DNA of 64,000 nt, from NCBI RefSeq assembly GCF_958979055.1, contig NC_084887.1:28540544-28604543 (forward strand), read 5' to 3'. Of this stretch, positions 1 to 12,167 are shown in pieces (position 1 is the stretch's first letter; every line of letters starts with the position of its first letter). The position numbers were made by a program, and so were the translations under genes. Under the pieces are notes generated by a model. It was not told where the DNA came from. It did no database searches and worked only from the letters and a program-made list of their open reading frames with translations. This stretch comes from Alnus glutinosa. Lineage: Eukaryota; Streptophyta; Magnoliopsida; Fagales; Betulaceae.

Positions 1-94
1 TCGTGAAAGGGCTGGTTAGGAAAGTCAATAATTTGAATCTGAATTCGAATTTGGGAATGAATGTGGCAAATGGAAACTTGGAGAGTCGAGGATT
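1..94 (+). pseudogene. Fragment of exon 1 of the gene at 19049-25993
   Basis: Bases 1-94 align without gaps to 19737-19830 at a constant offset of 19736, with about five mismatches. Similarity stops abruptly after base 94. The matching part lies inside exon 1 of the uncharacterised beta-propeller-like gene. Here it is cut off at the window edge on one side and runs into the allene oxide cyclase upstream region on the other, so it cannot be a working gene as seen. It is either the broken end of a duplicated copy whose remainder lies left of the window, or a captured fragment. Confidence 0.85.
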
Positions 95-310
95 GCACAC
101 CGGCCTACAAGAGAAAGAAGTTCTTCTCACCGTTGGAACTTTCTGACTTTCCCTTCGAACATGTTCGACCTTTGACCCTGGCTTTGACCCGTTCGTGGTA
201 GATTGTTCTCTAGTCTGTCTACCCTCTACATAGATATACACCGACCATCCGTACCCCCAAAAATACCCACATGATTAAAACCTCAGCAACCAGCATAACA
301 TAAGCCCCTT

Positions 311-320
311 CTATATAAGC
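311..320 (+). promoter_or_regulatory. TATA box of the allene oxide cyclase gene
   Basis: The sequence CTATATAAGC lies about 120 bases upstream of the start codon. It is followed by a pyrimidine-rich leader with several direct CTCCAA units (about 341-366). The position and sequence fit a plant core promoter with a 5' UTR of about 90 bases. Confidence 0.6.
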
Positions 321-441
321 AACTCCTCTCCTACCCTCTACTCCAACTCCAACTCCAACTCCAACAATTTTCCCTCACTTTTTCCCTCTGACCAAACACG
401 TGAACACCCACGAGGAGCAAAACCCTCTGTCTCTCTCACCA

Positions 442-1635
442 ATGGCTTGCTCAAGCTCTGCTTTGAAAACCATCTCTTGCTCTGTCAAACTAGCAATTCC
501 AACAAGATCGCTCCCAGCTTCTTCACCCACCTACACACCCCTGCCCTCCAAGCTCTCAAACCCATCTCTCACCGGAAGCCTCAAACTCCACTCGACGCCG
601 CCACAAAGCTTCAGCTTTGCACTTCCTAAAAGGTCATTCTCTTGCAAAAGCCAGGCCGACCCATCAGGCTCTGCAAGACCCAGTAATTATTTCTCACTTA
701 CCCACTAATTTTTATACCACAAAGTTAGAGTTTTTGGTTGTATCCTATGTGAACATTTCGATTTTTCTCTCTGTTTTTCGTTGCAGCCAAAGTTCAGGAG
801 CTGTACGTGTACGAGATCAACGAGCGTGACCGTGGAAGCCCTGCTTACCTCCGGTTGAGCCAGAAATCCGTCAATTCCCTTGGCGATCTCGTCCCTTTGA
901 CTAACAAAGTAATTTTCTGACGCTCGATCTGTTTCAAAACTCTTCTCCGTTTGACTTAGAAATTGCTCGATTTTCATCTACCGTGTGTATGTTTAAATCT
1001 ATCCAAGAAAAAAAGCTTATGCCTTCTCTACTTTCTGTTTGTTTTCCGGGATAATCTATCCTGTGAAAATTGGATTATGCAGACTATCAGTAAGATGACA
1101 AAAAAGATAACTTTTTTTCTTTCTTTCTTTTTTGGCAAATGGATTTTATCTCTTTTCTACTTTTTCTTACTTGAATTAAATTAAATAGAGCAAGTGATAA
1201 TCTCTTTACATGCTCATATTTTTGTTATAGTTGTATACCGGAGACCTGCAAAAACGGGCGGGGATCACAGCGGGAATATGCATTTTGATCGAGAACGAAC
1301 CGGAGAAGAAAGGGGACAGGTACGAGGCGATCTACAGCTTCTACTTCGGGGACTACGGTCACATATCGGTGCAGGGAGCGTATTTGACCTACGAGGACAC
1401 GTATTTGGCGGTGACCGGTGGCTCCGGGATCTTTGAGGGAGCGTACGGGCAGGTGAAGCTGCAGCAGCTTGTGTTCCCCTTCAAGCTCTTCTACACATTT
1501 TACTTGAAAGGCCTCAAGGACGACTTGCCTGAGGAGCTTCTTGGCAAGCCAGTCGAGCCCAGCCCAGAGGTGGAGCCGACCCCAGCTGCAAGGGCTTGTG
1601 AGCCCCACGCCACATTACCCAATTTCACTAACTAA
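442..1635 (+). CDS. AOC: Allene oxide cyclase, chloroplastic (3 exons)
   Basis: Exons are 442-682, 787-908 and 1231-1635, all with GT-AG borders and consistent phase, giving 255 aa. Residues 1 to about 78 are Ser/Thr/Pro-rich with few acidic residues, as in a plastid transit peptide. The mature part starts near [20 protein letters not shown] and contains [54 protein letters not shown] and [14 protein letters not shown], all hallmarks of the AOC beta-barrel. In known family members the enzyme is a plastid stromal trimer that cyclises 12,13-epoxyoctadecatrienoic acid to cis-(+)-OPDA, the step that sets jasmonate stereochemistry. The ATG at 442 was chosen because it begins the transit peptide and is preceded by a TATA box. 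No lesions are seen, so it should be functional. Confidence 0.97.
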
Positions 1636-1954
1636 TGGGGGGAAAAGCAGGAATAAGTTTTGTTTTTTGGAGTAATTTTTGATAGGAATGTGGGTCATAA
1701 AACCTTCTTAATAAACTCTCGAACCATGTGAGGTAGATGGGATGATGATGGATTGATGGTGGTGGTGACTGCCAACAAATATCTTGTCATTTTCCCTTTG
1801 TTAATTGATGCCCTTGAAAGAAAAAACGTGTGTGTGGTGGGGTTGATGGAGGCATGTATTGGGAGACAGCAAAGATGTGTGCTTGGACTTTAATTTATTC
1901 TACTTTTGAAGAAGAAGCATGTGGATCAACAAATTCAAGGAGGTCATTGGCATC

Positions 1955-1990
<36 letters not shown>

Positions 1991-3019
1991 ACAAATGCAT
2001 TTTCTACCCATTTCATTTTCAAATTTATTATTGGTGAATTTGAAACTTGATCGTATGAAGATAGTTGGGGGATAAATGTCTCTCTCTTTTTTACGACGGA
2101 AGAATCCTATATCCTAATAATCCCGTGCTCTTGGGGTTAAATGTTAACTAGGCTTAGGAAAGAAAAATTATGTGAAGTCAGTTTTTATTTAACCAAAGTG
2201 ACAAGAAAAAGGACTCCATTTTTTGATTAATCTACTTTCAAGTTTCAAAAGGGCTCAAACACTCATTTTTTGTATTGAAACATCTCAAAAGTATCTAGTA
2301 AGGACCAACGGATAGTCTTGTTAAAGTATTTATTAAATTTACTTTTCCTATTAGCTTAAACTTTTAGGATACGTGGTGAATTAACATAGTATTAGAGCCA
2401 AAAGTCTTGAGTTTGAACCTTGGCTCCGTTACTTAGTCCTATTTCAATTAAATATTCCACGTGTTGGGCCTCACTTATTAAAAATATAGTTTGAGCCCAC
2501 ACGTGAGGGAAAGTTTTAATGTATTGATTAAAAGATTAATTTTACCCATTCCTATCAACTTAAGATTTTAGGATAAGTGGTTTTTCAAAAAGTAAATGGG
2601 TAATTACTTTTTTTGTCATGAATTATCACCCTCCTTCAATATAAGCCCATAAATTGATACTCTTACCCCCCGACTACCTTGAACTACCATTTACTTACTA
2701 TTCACCTCGACAGAGGGTCGATTTTTAGTAGTGTCAACTGTCAAACAATTACTTGGATTTTCAAGTGTCATTTTTAATATTTGGGTTTTACAAGTTTAAA
2801 GATTGAAGACCTCTGTTAACAGAGATAGAACGAGAGGGGCGTTGGTATGGCCATCGCATCCTCTCGATCCTTTGAAATCTTACATTAAAAGATGAATGTA
2901 AATTGTCTTCAGGTCCACGCTTTAATTGCTTGGCCCCATCCATGGAAAGGCTTGCTCTACAATTAAAAGACTTTTGCATGTTGGTCAATTGGCAAGTCTC
3001 TAATCTAAGTCCAGCACCA

Positions 3020-3065
<46 letters not shown>

Positions 3066-3923
3066 AAAAACTTCAATACTATTATTGTTAGGCCTTAGGC
3101 TACGGAGTTTTTGTCTTCAATCTTAAAGACAAATATTAGATATTACAAGTCGAAACAATCAATTAGGGAATTTGGCATATGAAATATATTATATTATAAT
3201 ATTCTTTATATGAGTATGTTTTTTGCTAACCTACACATATCTTCTTATTTCTTTCCTAAAGACTCTAATGTGATCATGTAAATTTATTTATAAATGATAG
3301 AAAATCCAAATACAATAGTTGACTTTGTGTTAGTTCAAATGACTCGTTTGTTGCTTTTAACAAGGAGAAATTAATTCTCCTTGTTCAATTTTATCCAAAT
3401 GATTTGTCAACTGATCAACTTATCACCTTAGATCACTAACTTAAAATAGACAAATGACGTGTTATAGTGAATAATTTGTAACACAAATGATTTGATAGCT
3501 TGTTGAGAATATGGTAGAGATGAAAAATGATATTGTAGATCAATTAGTTTATTAATTAGTCACATTGTCATTAATTATGTTAGTTGTGATAGTTATCGTT
3601 GAAAGAACATTTTCACCTATGAATATTGTCTAAAAACCATTTACACAACTGAATGTGATATCAGTGGATGGATGATTGTTTGGTTACATATACAAAAAAA
3701 TGATATATTCAAGACCACCACCAATGAAGAAGTCATACAGTGATTTCAAAATGTGAAAAACTCGTTGAGATAATTGAATAAATCTTTTTATCCTATTTTT
3801 ATCATCCCAAATTGACGTGCCTCTTAAATTTATCATTAGATTTGTAATGGATTACTATTGAATTTTGATCCAATAATGATTTTAAAAGTCATGTCAAATT
3901 TAATAGGATAAAAAGATGATCCA
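1636..3923. other. Intergenic DNA, no gene seen
   Basis: AT-rich spacer downstream of AOC. It includes the likely AOC 3' UTR, a T-run at about 1960-1986 and a perfect A40 tract at 3021-3060. A stretch near 2340-2560 contains a repeat-like segment (a TATTAGAGCC-type motif) that recurs around 36.7-37.1 kb. The last ~160 bases resemble the MITE at 4696-4864. No coding exon could be supported. Confidence 0.6.
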
Positions 3924-4577
3924 TGTTGGAAAAATTATCATTCTCAAAGCCCAAGTGAGCCCATGACTGAGTTCTGGGCCCAGTCAGTTTAATCGACCCG
4001 AATAAAGACCCGATCGGTCATGACGGTCTCGAATATTCCCTACAATATCTTATTAATATGGTCAATTACAAGAATTGGGGATAAGCACTGGCCTGGAACA
4101 TCTTTGTCCCAAGAATACGAGACGAATGCATATGAAATCCCCATATCTAGTTGGTCCCAGGAACGAATTTCTCGGGACTATTATGAGGCGATATGGACGA
4201 AATATGCTAGACTGCTTATCCCTAAAACATCACATAATGACTCTATCTCGATCCTCCCGGATTTCTTAGGATAAGCTCTTATCCCACAAAATATAGGATA
4301 AGATACTAGTTTGAACTCAACTGAATGATAATCCTACTCGAGTTGAACTCTCCACCGGATAAAGTATAATCCTACACAATTTGTGGATTAGAATCCTAAT
4401 TGAAATATGATCAGAGCACTCCAACTGTATCAGAACTACATGCTTATAAATATGCCACTACCCTATGTATTAAAACTCTTTGATCTCTCTAATATTCACG
4501 TGCTCTCATACTCCTAGATATTTTGTCTATTGAATATGACTTAGGCAATGAAGTGGGACCCGTCGGCACACCCAACA
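3924..4577. mobile_element. LTR-like block, possible solo LTR
   Basis: The block begins TGTTGG and ends CCAACA, a perfect 6-bp inverted terminus of the TG...CA type. Near its right part it has a TATA-like motif (TTATAAATATGCC, about 4444), as expected for an LTR promoter. The flanking 5-bp sequences (ATCCA and AGCTT) do not match, so no target-site duplication supports it. It may be one end of a rearranged element or chance. Confidence 0.35.
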
Positions 4578-4695
4578 AGCTTCTTATTGTTTTGTAGATG
4601 TTGAAGAAAGCAATCACAAGGCGATACGTCACAAAACCAGAAACGATACCAGCAATTCCTAACATTACTCAATACTTAGATGATACATTTTATGT

Positions 4696-4864
4696 AGAGT
4701 AATAGTAGGGATTATCTTTTTATCATATAAATTGACGTGACGTTTAAAATTATAATTAGATTTGGAACGAAATATTATTGTATTTTGATTTAATGTTTAT
4801 TTTAAAAGTCACATTAATTTTAAAAATAATAAAATAATAATGAAAAGATGGCCACCATTACTCT
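4696..4864. mobile_element. Short MITE, 169 bp
   Basis: Terminal inverted repeats start AGAGTAATRGTRG, with only the two outer ends matching well. The same 6-bp sequence TTATGT flanks both sides (4690-4695 and 4865-4870). The interior is AT-rich and non-coding. A diverged relative lies just left of the LTR-like block (about 3760-3922). Confidence 0.55.
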
Positions 4865-5448
4865 TTATGTAGAAATCAATCAATTCATATCTATATCAAA
4901 ATTGAAATATTTTACAATGAAAAGAATGCTAAATACTATAATACTATAATTATTGGGGTTGACTAAAAGTAATCAGTAATTATGAAAATGGATATTGGGA
5001 GAACAAACCTTTGTACTTGTTGAAAAATAAATAAAACAATTAAAGAAGTTGTGAAATATGTTCGATTTGAACTTTAGTATTATATATAAGTAGAAAATAA
5101 ATATCTAGCATGTCCCAAGTATAATATATACCCAATATCAAATAACGATGAGTTGCGTTTTCTAGCTCCCTATCTTTGTATCTTTTTTAACATATAATAT
5201 ATCTATTTATAGTATCTCTTTCAGGTTCAAAATTTCCACAAGCATAGTTTAATTTAATAGCGTGCGGGTTACATGGGCAATAAATTTTAATAATTATAAT
5301 TAAAACGTGGACTCGCCGTCCGTATCCACTGTCCGTACCTAATGGTTAACCACTATCCACATATGCGGATGTAGTTAATATCTGGATGTAGTTAAACGTG
5401 GACTCACCAAAACGACGTCGTTTTGAATTTGATAAGTTTAAAGCATCT

Positions 5449-6461
5449 ATTAACATCGACTAAATCTCATATCATTATCTCTGAAGAGAAAACCCTAGAT
5501 GTCGGGTTTTTCTTCAGATCTTGGTTTGCTTTTTCTGTATTGTTTACTTGCTTTCTGTTTATGGTGTTGTTTTCAGCCCGGCACTAAGCTGTGGGCTGTT
5601 GGATTTCTTCCCTCTAGATGGCTCTTTAGAAACCCAAGAAGTTAAAGTGTTTTCCTCTAATTCTTTTAAGGATTTGGAGTTGGTGGGTTTCGCTTTACGG
5701 TTAGGATGTTTAAAGTTAGGAGCAAAGATCGGTTTTCTGTTTATAGCGAGGCTTGGACTAGTGTGGAGAGCGTAGAGGATGTAGAAGAGTTTTCTCTCTC
5801 GGATTTGCATTTTCTGTGCTGTTTCGGGAGTCGTCGGCAACATTTGAGGAGGAAATAATGGTGATGGGTTGCACAACCTGGTATATTTATTTTCCAGGGC
5901 ATCGTCAACGTTTTGATGAATAAGACGATTGATGTTTGGGTGCACAATTGGGTTACTTCTATTCCAGCATGGAAATAAGATTATTATTGAGCAGGTTTTG
6001 GTGGGGTTTTATTCAAGTACGTGGATAAGCTTATTCTATAGCAGATTATCATTATTATTATTATTTTTTATTTTTTTCATTTAGAAAAAAAGCCTTATAC
6101 AGATCTACCGGAGACTCCCTACGCTCAATGCCGGCCAATGTTATTGAGTTTATGTTTTTGGCTTCTTTAGATTGTATTCCGTTGTTTAATCTCTGTAGCC
6201 TGCCATGGTAGACTTTAGATCTAGTTTTTAGATCAGATTTTACTCTCTTATCTTCTCATAGAGGATATTGTAAAAGAGAAGTGTTTTTCTGTGTCTTTCT
6301 ACTAAGGCAGCTGCCCTCCAAGTCAGGAGCTACTCATGTACTTTGTTTTTTGGAGTCTTTGTATCCCTAATTACAGCTTTTGGCCCTTTGGGTCTCATAT
6401 TATAATGAAGGTTATTTTATTGTTCAAAAAAAGAAACAAAAAAAAAGAAAAAAAAAAGAAT
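5449..6461 (+). mobile_element. Retroposed insert with poly(A) tail and 17-bp TSD
   Basis: The insert is flanked by perfect 17-bp direct repeats ATAAGTTTAAAGCATCT (5432-5448 and 6462-6478) and ends in an A-rich tail (about 6424-6461). Both are hallmarks of LINE-driven reverse transcription. It starts like an mRNA leader and holds only a short ATG frame (5501-5644). The last ~130 bases (TTTGGAGTCTTTGTATCCCT, then TATAATGAAGGTT, then poly(A)) resemble plant L1 3' ends. It is either an internally deleted LINE copy or a processed pseudogene; I cannot tell which, and no conserved protein is recognisable. Confidence 0.7.
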
Positions 6462-6478
6462 ATAAGTTTAAAGCATCT

Positions 6479-7208
6479 GTAATAAGCTCTCCAAATTTTA
6501 ACTAAAAACTCAACATCTGTTATTTTAACTATTACTTTTAAGAAAATTCTTACTTCAAACTTTTTAAATATTTATCTCTTTTAATTAAATATTATTTGTT
6601 TTTATTGATTTTAAGTAAATAATTCCAACAATTCCAAATGGCTTTGCTAAAACGTTGCAGACGTTTGAAAAATGAACAAACTCTAGTTAAATTCAATTAA
6701 ATCCTATGAATATACGCTGTAGATAACCTTAAATCCTATTAAATTCCGAATGTATTCTTCTATTTTTGAGTAGGACTTAATGCTTATCTACCTAAAAAAG
6801 AAGAAAGAAAAAAAAAACGTGGAGTATTCTATTAAATACAGATAAAATTTAGGATTAAATACCTTACACATTCGTGTAATTTAAAAATTTTATTTTTTGC
6901 TTTTTCAGTTTTCATTTTTTTTTATACGTGGTATTTGTGCTATGTGAAAAAACGGAGATAATACCTCTGTCAATTTTGTCAATTTTTCCGTCTAAAATTG
7001 ATGGATTTCCACGTCAATGACACATGGCATCATTGAAATTGGATATGTGGCTCCACAATTTTTTTCAATTTTTTTTTTTTAATTTTAAGTCTTTAACAAA
7101 AAAATAAAAATGAAAAACTGATAAAGTAAAAAATAAAATTTTTTAACCACGTAGGACAAAGAAGTATTTAACCCTAAAATTTCCCTTCAAAAAAAAAAAA
7201 AAAACCCT
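6479..7208. other. AT-rich spacer, no gene seen
   Basis: Low-complexity AT-rich DNA between the retroposed insert and the large MULE, with several short A- and T-runs. No exon, RNA gene or clear repeat could be supported. Confidence 0.5.
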
Positions 7209-7217
7209 AAAATTTAA

Positions 7218-7505
<288 letters not shown>

Positions 7506-7648
7506 CTCTGCCCGAATCTGCCTTCTCGCTCCCTCTCTCTCTCTCCCCCGCTCACTCTGGTGCCGGTCAATGAAACCTTCCCTCGAAGAACACAGCTGCC
7601 CAGTCCCTCTCTCTCTCTGAAATCTCTCTGCCCGGATCTGCCTTCTCG

Positions 7649-7679
<31 letters not shown>

Positions 7680-7789
7680 CCCCGCTCGCTCCGGTGCCGG
7701 TCGTCCCCATCCCCTTCCCTCCAAGCGGCTTTTCTCTCGGCGGTTGGCAACCCTCCACCGTCCTTCACCGGCGTTCTGCCTCGGGCGGA

Positions 7790-7980
7790 TTTGGCGGCCA
7801 GATCCGGCCTCCGTAAAGTGCTGCTCCGTCGTCTGGTCATCCGCTGCCAGATCCGGTGTCCGTAAAGTGCTGCTCCGTCGTCCGGTCATCCGCTGCCAGA
7901 TCCGGTCTCCGTAAAGTGCTGCTCTGTCGTACGGTCATCCGCTGCCAGATCTGTCTCCGTAAAGTGCTGCCTCCTCCGTC
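7790..7980. repeat. 49-bp subterminal tandem repeat, about 4 units
   Basis: Units starting CCGTAAAGTGCTGCTC begin at 7811, 7860, 7909 and 7957, with spacings of 49, 49 and 48. Each also carries GGTCATCCGCTGCCAGATC. The array is GC-rich. The right subterminal zone (about 16500-16790) has its own GACGGACGACGG-type repeats. Subterminal arrays like this are often transposase-binding sites in plant transposons; that role is inferred. Confidence 0.85.
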
Positions 7981-8183
7981 GCTCGCCCGGTCATCCCCTT
8001 GCCGGCGCCGCTTCACTAGAGTTCTCCTCCGTCGAAACCGCCGCCCTCTCTCAACCTGTCTCCCGCTAGCTCATCGCCGGTCATCCCGGTCCATCTCAGT
8101 GGCTTCGCTCTCGGCGATCGGTCACCCACCACCGGCGTTCCGTCTCCGGCCGGTTTTGTCTCCGGTGACGCTAAAGAAAAAGG

Positions 8184-8224
<41 letters not shown>

Positions 8225-9193
8225 GCTGGATCTGTTGGTACAAACATGGGTTTGGTTTGTTGCTTCATACAGTGGAGGGTTTGGTTTGGGTTTGGTTTCT
8301 TCGAAATTGACACTCAGCTTCAAAAAAAAAAAAAATAATTAATAAATCTTTCTCATACATACATATACAGATGGGGACGAGAGACATATAAGTTTTGGGT
8401 TTGGTTTCTTCGAAATTGACACTCAGCTTCATTTTTTTTTTTGAAACATGTAGAGAGTTATTATTTACATGAATTCAGAGTTTTTCATTGCTTGATTTTC
8501 AGAGAACTATTAGTTCTTCATCTGCTTTGTTGTTTTGAGTGTATAGCTTAACAGTTTTGCCTCTGTTTTGTTGAGGTTGTAGTTTTGGTTTCATATTGTG
8601 GGAGTTGTTTTTATCTCATTGAATGTTTCTATTAGATACTCAATCTTCATGTATGACTGATTGTTTTGTTGCTTATTGGAATCACTTTGTTAGGTTTCTG
8701 TTTCTGTTTTTGTTTCTGTTCTGGAGTAATTATGTCTTGTCTTGGATACCCAGTTTCATTTACTTGTACATATGGAAACTTGAAATTTTCTGAGTGCATG
8801 TGAAGCATTGCGTTAATGTTAGGCTGACTCTTGCTTGCATAAGGGGTGAGCATCAATGCTCCTGTAAGTAGGTGATGCTCCCCTGATCACCTTCATGTTT
8901 TGATTCATTCCTGCGCTTTAAGGCCAACATTCAGTAATGGGCTTTTAAACCTTTATTGTTGATTCAATTTTAAGAGACAATTATATAAACTCATAGCTAA
9001 GTGCTCACTCTGGTTTGTTTTAATTGTAGTATTATTTGGAGTATGATATTAGGGGAAAAAAAAAGCAAAAAAATGATTGGTTGGGTGATTAATTTGATAA
9101 ATATATATGGGCAAAGGAATGTGGACATTTTTTTTAATAATTTGTTTTGTGTTTGTTTTTTTGTTTTTTTTTTTTTTGCGTAGGCCCGAAAAA

Positions 9194-9716
9194 ATGTCGG
9201 TAAATAGTGATGCGTCAATACCCCCTTTATGTTACTGTGGAGTGCATGCACGTCTAAGGTACTCGTAGACTAGTGACAACCCTGGAAGAAAGTGGTATGG
9301 CTGTATAAAGTATAAGGTAATTTTAAAATTAATTAGTTTTGACTTATTTTTTTGTTAGTGGTTTATGACATTTATTTGTTTTCACACAGAAAGCTGGGGA
9401 TTGTGATTTTTTTAAGTGGGCTGATAACAAAATGACTTCTTATGAGAAGAGATTGGAGGAACATATGCGAGACATGGAGGAAGGGAGACGGGCCGATATT
9501 GAGGAAGTTGAGAAGAAGACAATGGCCAATATTGACAGACTTGAGAAGCTGATTGAAACAAAACACAAGGAACAATATGAGAGACTTCGGTTGGAGTTGA
9601 GTCTATGTCAAAATAATAGAAAAATGTTTTGGTCAGCAGTAGTTATCATTTTGGGCATTGTAATTTATTTCAGTAGTTATAGCGGTTCTGAAGTTAGCTA
9701 CTTGATGTTAGAATGA
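9194..9716 (+). pseudogene. GRF-type zinc-finger, coiled-coil membrane protein of the MULE (one nonsense codon)
   Basis: Exons are 9194-9316 and 9390-9716 (GT-AG, phase 0), giving 149 codons. The first exon encodes CYCGVHARLRYS, an in-frame TAG (9266-9268), then TSDNPGRKWYGC. The second continues AGDCDFFKWAD. The Cys pattern, DNPGR and FFKWAD identify a GRF zinc finger, probably nucleic-acid binding. Residues after the finger (KRLEEHMRDMEEGRRADIEE onward) are a charged coiled coil. A hydrophobic segment (FWSAVVIILGIVIYF) near the C-terminus looks like a membrane anchor. The layout matches the plant family typified by Arabidopsis At4g04775. The TAG probably replaces a Trp codon. It lies left of and convergent with the transposase, the position that mudrB has in MuDR. 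Confidence 0.85.
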
Positions 9717-10411
9717 AAGGAGGAAAACATTATTAGGTTAAAAATGGTTATTGTGAGATATTTTACGTTCTTATTAGTGGAACAATAGAAATTCTGAATT
9801 TTCATTTATGATTAGTATTAGTACCCGAATTTAAATTTTGAATACCGCATGAATTGTAGTATCTAGTACTACAATTTAAATGATGGAAGTTTTGGTCTTT
9901 ATTCATGAAGGAGAGGCTAATCAAGGGTACTGCATTTGTTCATGAGACCTTTGGTGCCTACAAAAAGGATTGAGTTGCTGATTTTTTTTTTTTTTTTTTG
10001 ATGCCATAGCATGTGAATCACACAGGGTATTTTGAATGGCCTCATATGTTATCTAAATATAATCTCCTTGCTTTTTCTCCCAATTGAATCATATGTTATA
10101 ATTGTGGAATAATTTTTGTTCTGGTTACAATTCTGTCTCCCTCACTCTAATCTTGTGGTAACATAGAAAGTAGTGAGATATAAGAGGTGTGAATATGGGG
10201 TTTGATTGGGTGAATTTGTTTGAACAGGTTGATGGGGAAGGTTGCATCTAAAAAGTGTCATAAATGGGTCTTCAAAGAACCAACAGAATGTGAACCAAAC
10301 ATATCTAACTGGCAGATTGCAACTTTGTCGCCTCATCCAAGCAATTATACATGCACTATAGCAAGAAACATCCAATTTCTACAACGGGCTTCATTTAGCG
10401 ACAAATTTATC

Positions 10412-10898
10412 GTGCGTTTGGGTATCGAATATTTCGAATATGAATAATATTCAGAATCTGATCACGGATTTCAAAATAAAAATGTGTTTGGATGTTGAAT
10501 ATAATTTAGATTCTTTTGAATATGTGTTTGGATGTTGAATTTGGAAAATTGAAAAAAAGTGTTTTATAATAGTATAAAGTGATTGGAAATGATTGGATTG
10601 TATGAAAAGTTGTGTATAATGATTGGTATGGTAAATAATAAAAAAAAAATATATATGATGGGTTTTAAAAAAGTGTTTTATAATAGTATAAAATGATTGG
10701 AAATGATTGAATTGTATGAAAAGTTGTGTATAATGATTGGTATGGTAAAAAATAATTAAAAAATATATATGATGGGTTTATTCAAACTATTCAAACTTTA
10801 TTCAAGTGACCCATGGGTTTTATTCAACTTGGATCCGGGTATGGTTTTTGAATAAAAACCCGGTTCGAATATTGAATATCACTACGAACCAAACGCAC
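10412..10898. mobile_element. MITE nested in the MULE, with internal tandem duplication
   Basis: The ends are GTGCGTTTGG and its exact reverse complement CCAAACGCAC. Inside, a segment of about 120 bases (with GATTGGAAATGATTG and ATATATATGATGGGTTT) is duplicated in tandem (about 10550-10665 and 10669-10780). No coding capacity. Target-site duplication is unclear. Confidence 0.6.
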
Positions 10899-11681
10899 TT
10901 ATTGTCTTTAAAGAACAGAATGACGATGTTCTATTGCTGTTTTATTGCTTGTATGTATTTGTAATTTTTTTTTTTTAGAATATTTTATTGTAAGGAACAT
11001 GACTACCCTGTATTATTACTTAAAACAATTAAAACAATAGTTAAGGTTTTTCACTTTGATTCTCCTTTTTGACAACCCTGTATTATTACTGCTATAAACA
11101 ATAGTTAAGGAACATGACTACCCTGTATTATTACTGCTATAAACAATACCTGTGCTCATCAATATTCATGAATAAATCAATATGCATCCTGCCAACCTCA
11201 ATGAACCAAAACCAATAAAAAGCCTAAATTTATATATATATACTTGAAGACATTTGCATCATGCCAACCTCAATGAACCAAAAACAAACAAAAGCCTAAA
11301 AAACAACAAGGAATAGGGTCAAGAAACAAAATTGAGTCTAACTAACAATCCCACAATAAACCGCAAAAACTCAGTCTTACAATCGCAACAACCTTGCATA
11401 ACACACCAAGTAGGGAGACAAGCAAGCAAATACAATTCACCATAAATTCCATATATTGGCTTTTTACTTAAAATTCCTACCAAAACCATTCAACCACTAG
11501 TACACAAATCAACTGACCTGCCAACAAAAATACCTTATGTTATCGAACAACCAATACATTGGAAAATAGTGTGGTTCCAGTAAAAGTGAAATTTGTCTAC
11601 TATTGTCTGGTTTCGAATAAACTACATAACGACATACGAGTAAAGAAAAATAAAATCTGGAACCGCACACAAATAACCATT

Positions 11682-12167
11682 TCAAGGTGGAAGTAAACCA
11701 TTCATCAGAAGACGTATAGTTGACCGCACAGCATCAGTAATTGTGGGCAGGACACTTATATGGTTGAGTGCGACATAAACTTGATTGAAGATCGGCCGCA
11801 CATGCATTTCAATTGCCGGATCAGTTGGGATTATGGAATTAAAAACGTGTGTCATCCAAGCAATTATTACGGCTGGGTTGGTATTGATACAATATGGTAA
11901 AAACCATAACAATTGAAGCAATACTTCTTGACTCAAAGGGAGAGGATCCATAGTCAAGACCGGAAAATCAGCTTTAATATTCAGACATCTAAAATCTAAA
12001 ATGGATGCATTTTAATAACACAATACTATCAAGTGATTTACCTGGGAGCAAATCCAATTCACAATTGACACATCACGCATTTGTAAGGCTGTAGTGAAAG
12101 CCTCTTGGTATTTGTGTTGGCTTATCATTGTGGACAACAGATTTATGGGGTCAATCGACAAATTCAC
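11682..12167 (-). other. EDC4/VARICOSE C-terminal domain-like exons
   Basis: Exon 12167-12042 reads KYQEAFTTALQMRDVSIVNW then ICSQ. The next exon reads MDPLPLSQEVLLQLLWFLPY, IIAWMTHV, HVRPIFNQVY, LPTITDAVRSTIRLLMNGLL and stop. From memory of the plant decapping scaffold VARICOSE (EDC4), its last ~100 residues follow the same order: KYEEAFTxALQ, DVSIVSWLCSQ, MNPLPLSQGVLLSLLQQL, LAWMTDV, HARPIFEQVY, IRLLMHVINSLL. Length and order agree, so I call this a captured EDC4 C-terminal domain. In EDC4 this alpha-helical domain serves self-association and P-body targeting. It is spliced downstream of the transposase. Confidence 0.8.

Noticed and set aside
705-1608. Minus-strand frames opposite AOC
   Set aside because: They are antisense shadows of AOC exons and introns.
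7811-7970. CRISPR-like regularly spaced repeats
   Set aside because: The units are contiguous tandem repeats without variable spacers, in a eukaryotic transposon.
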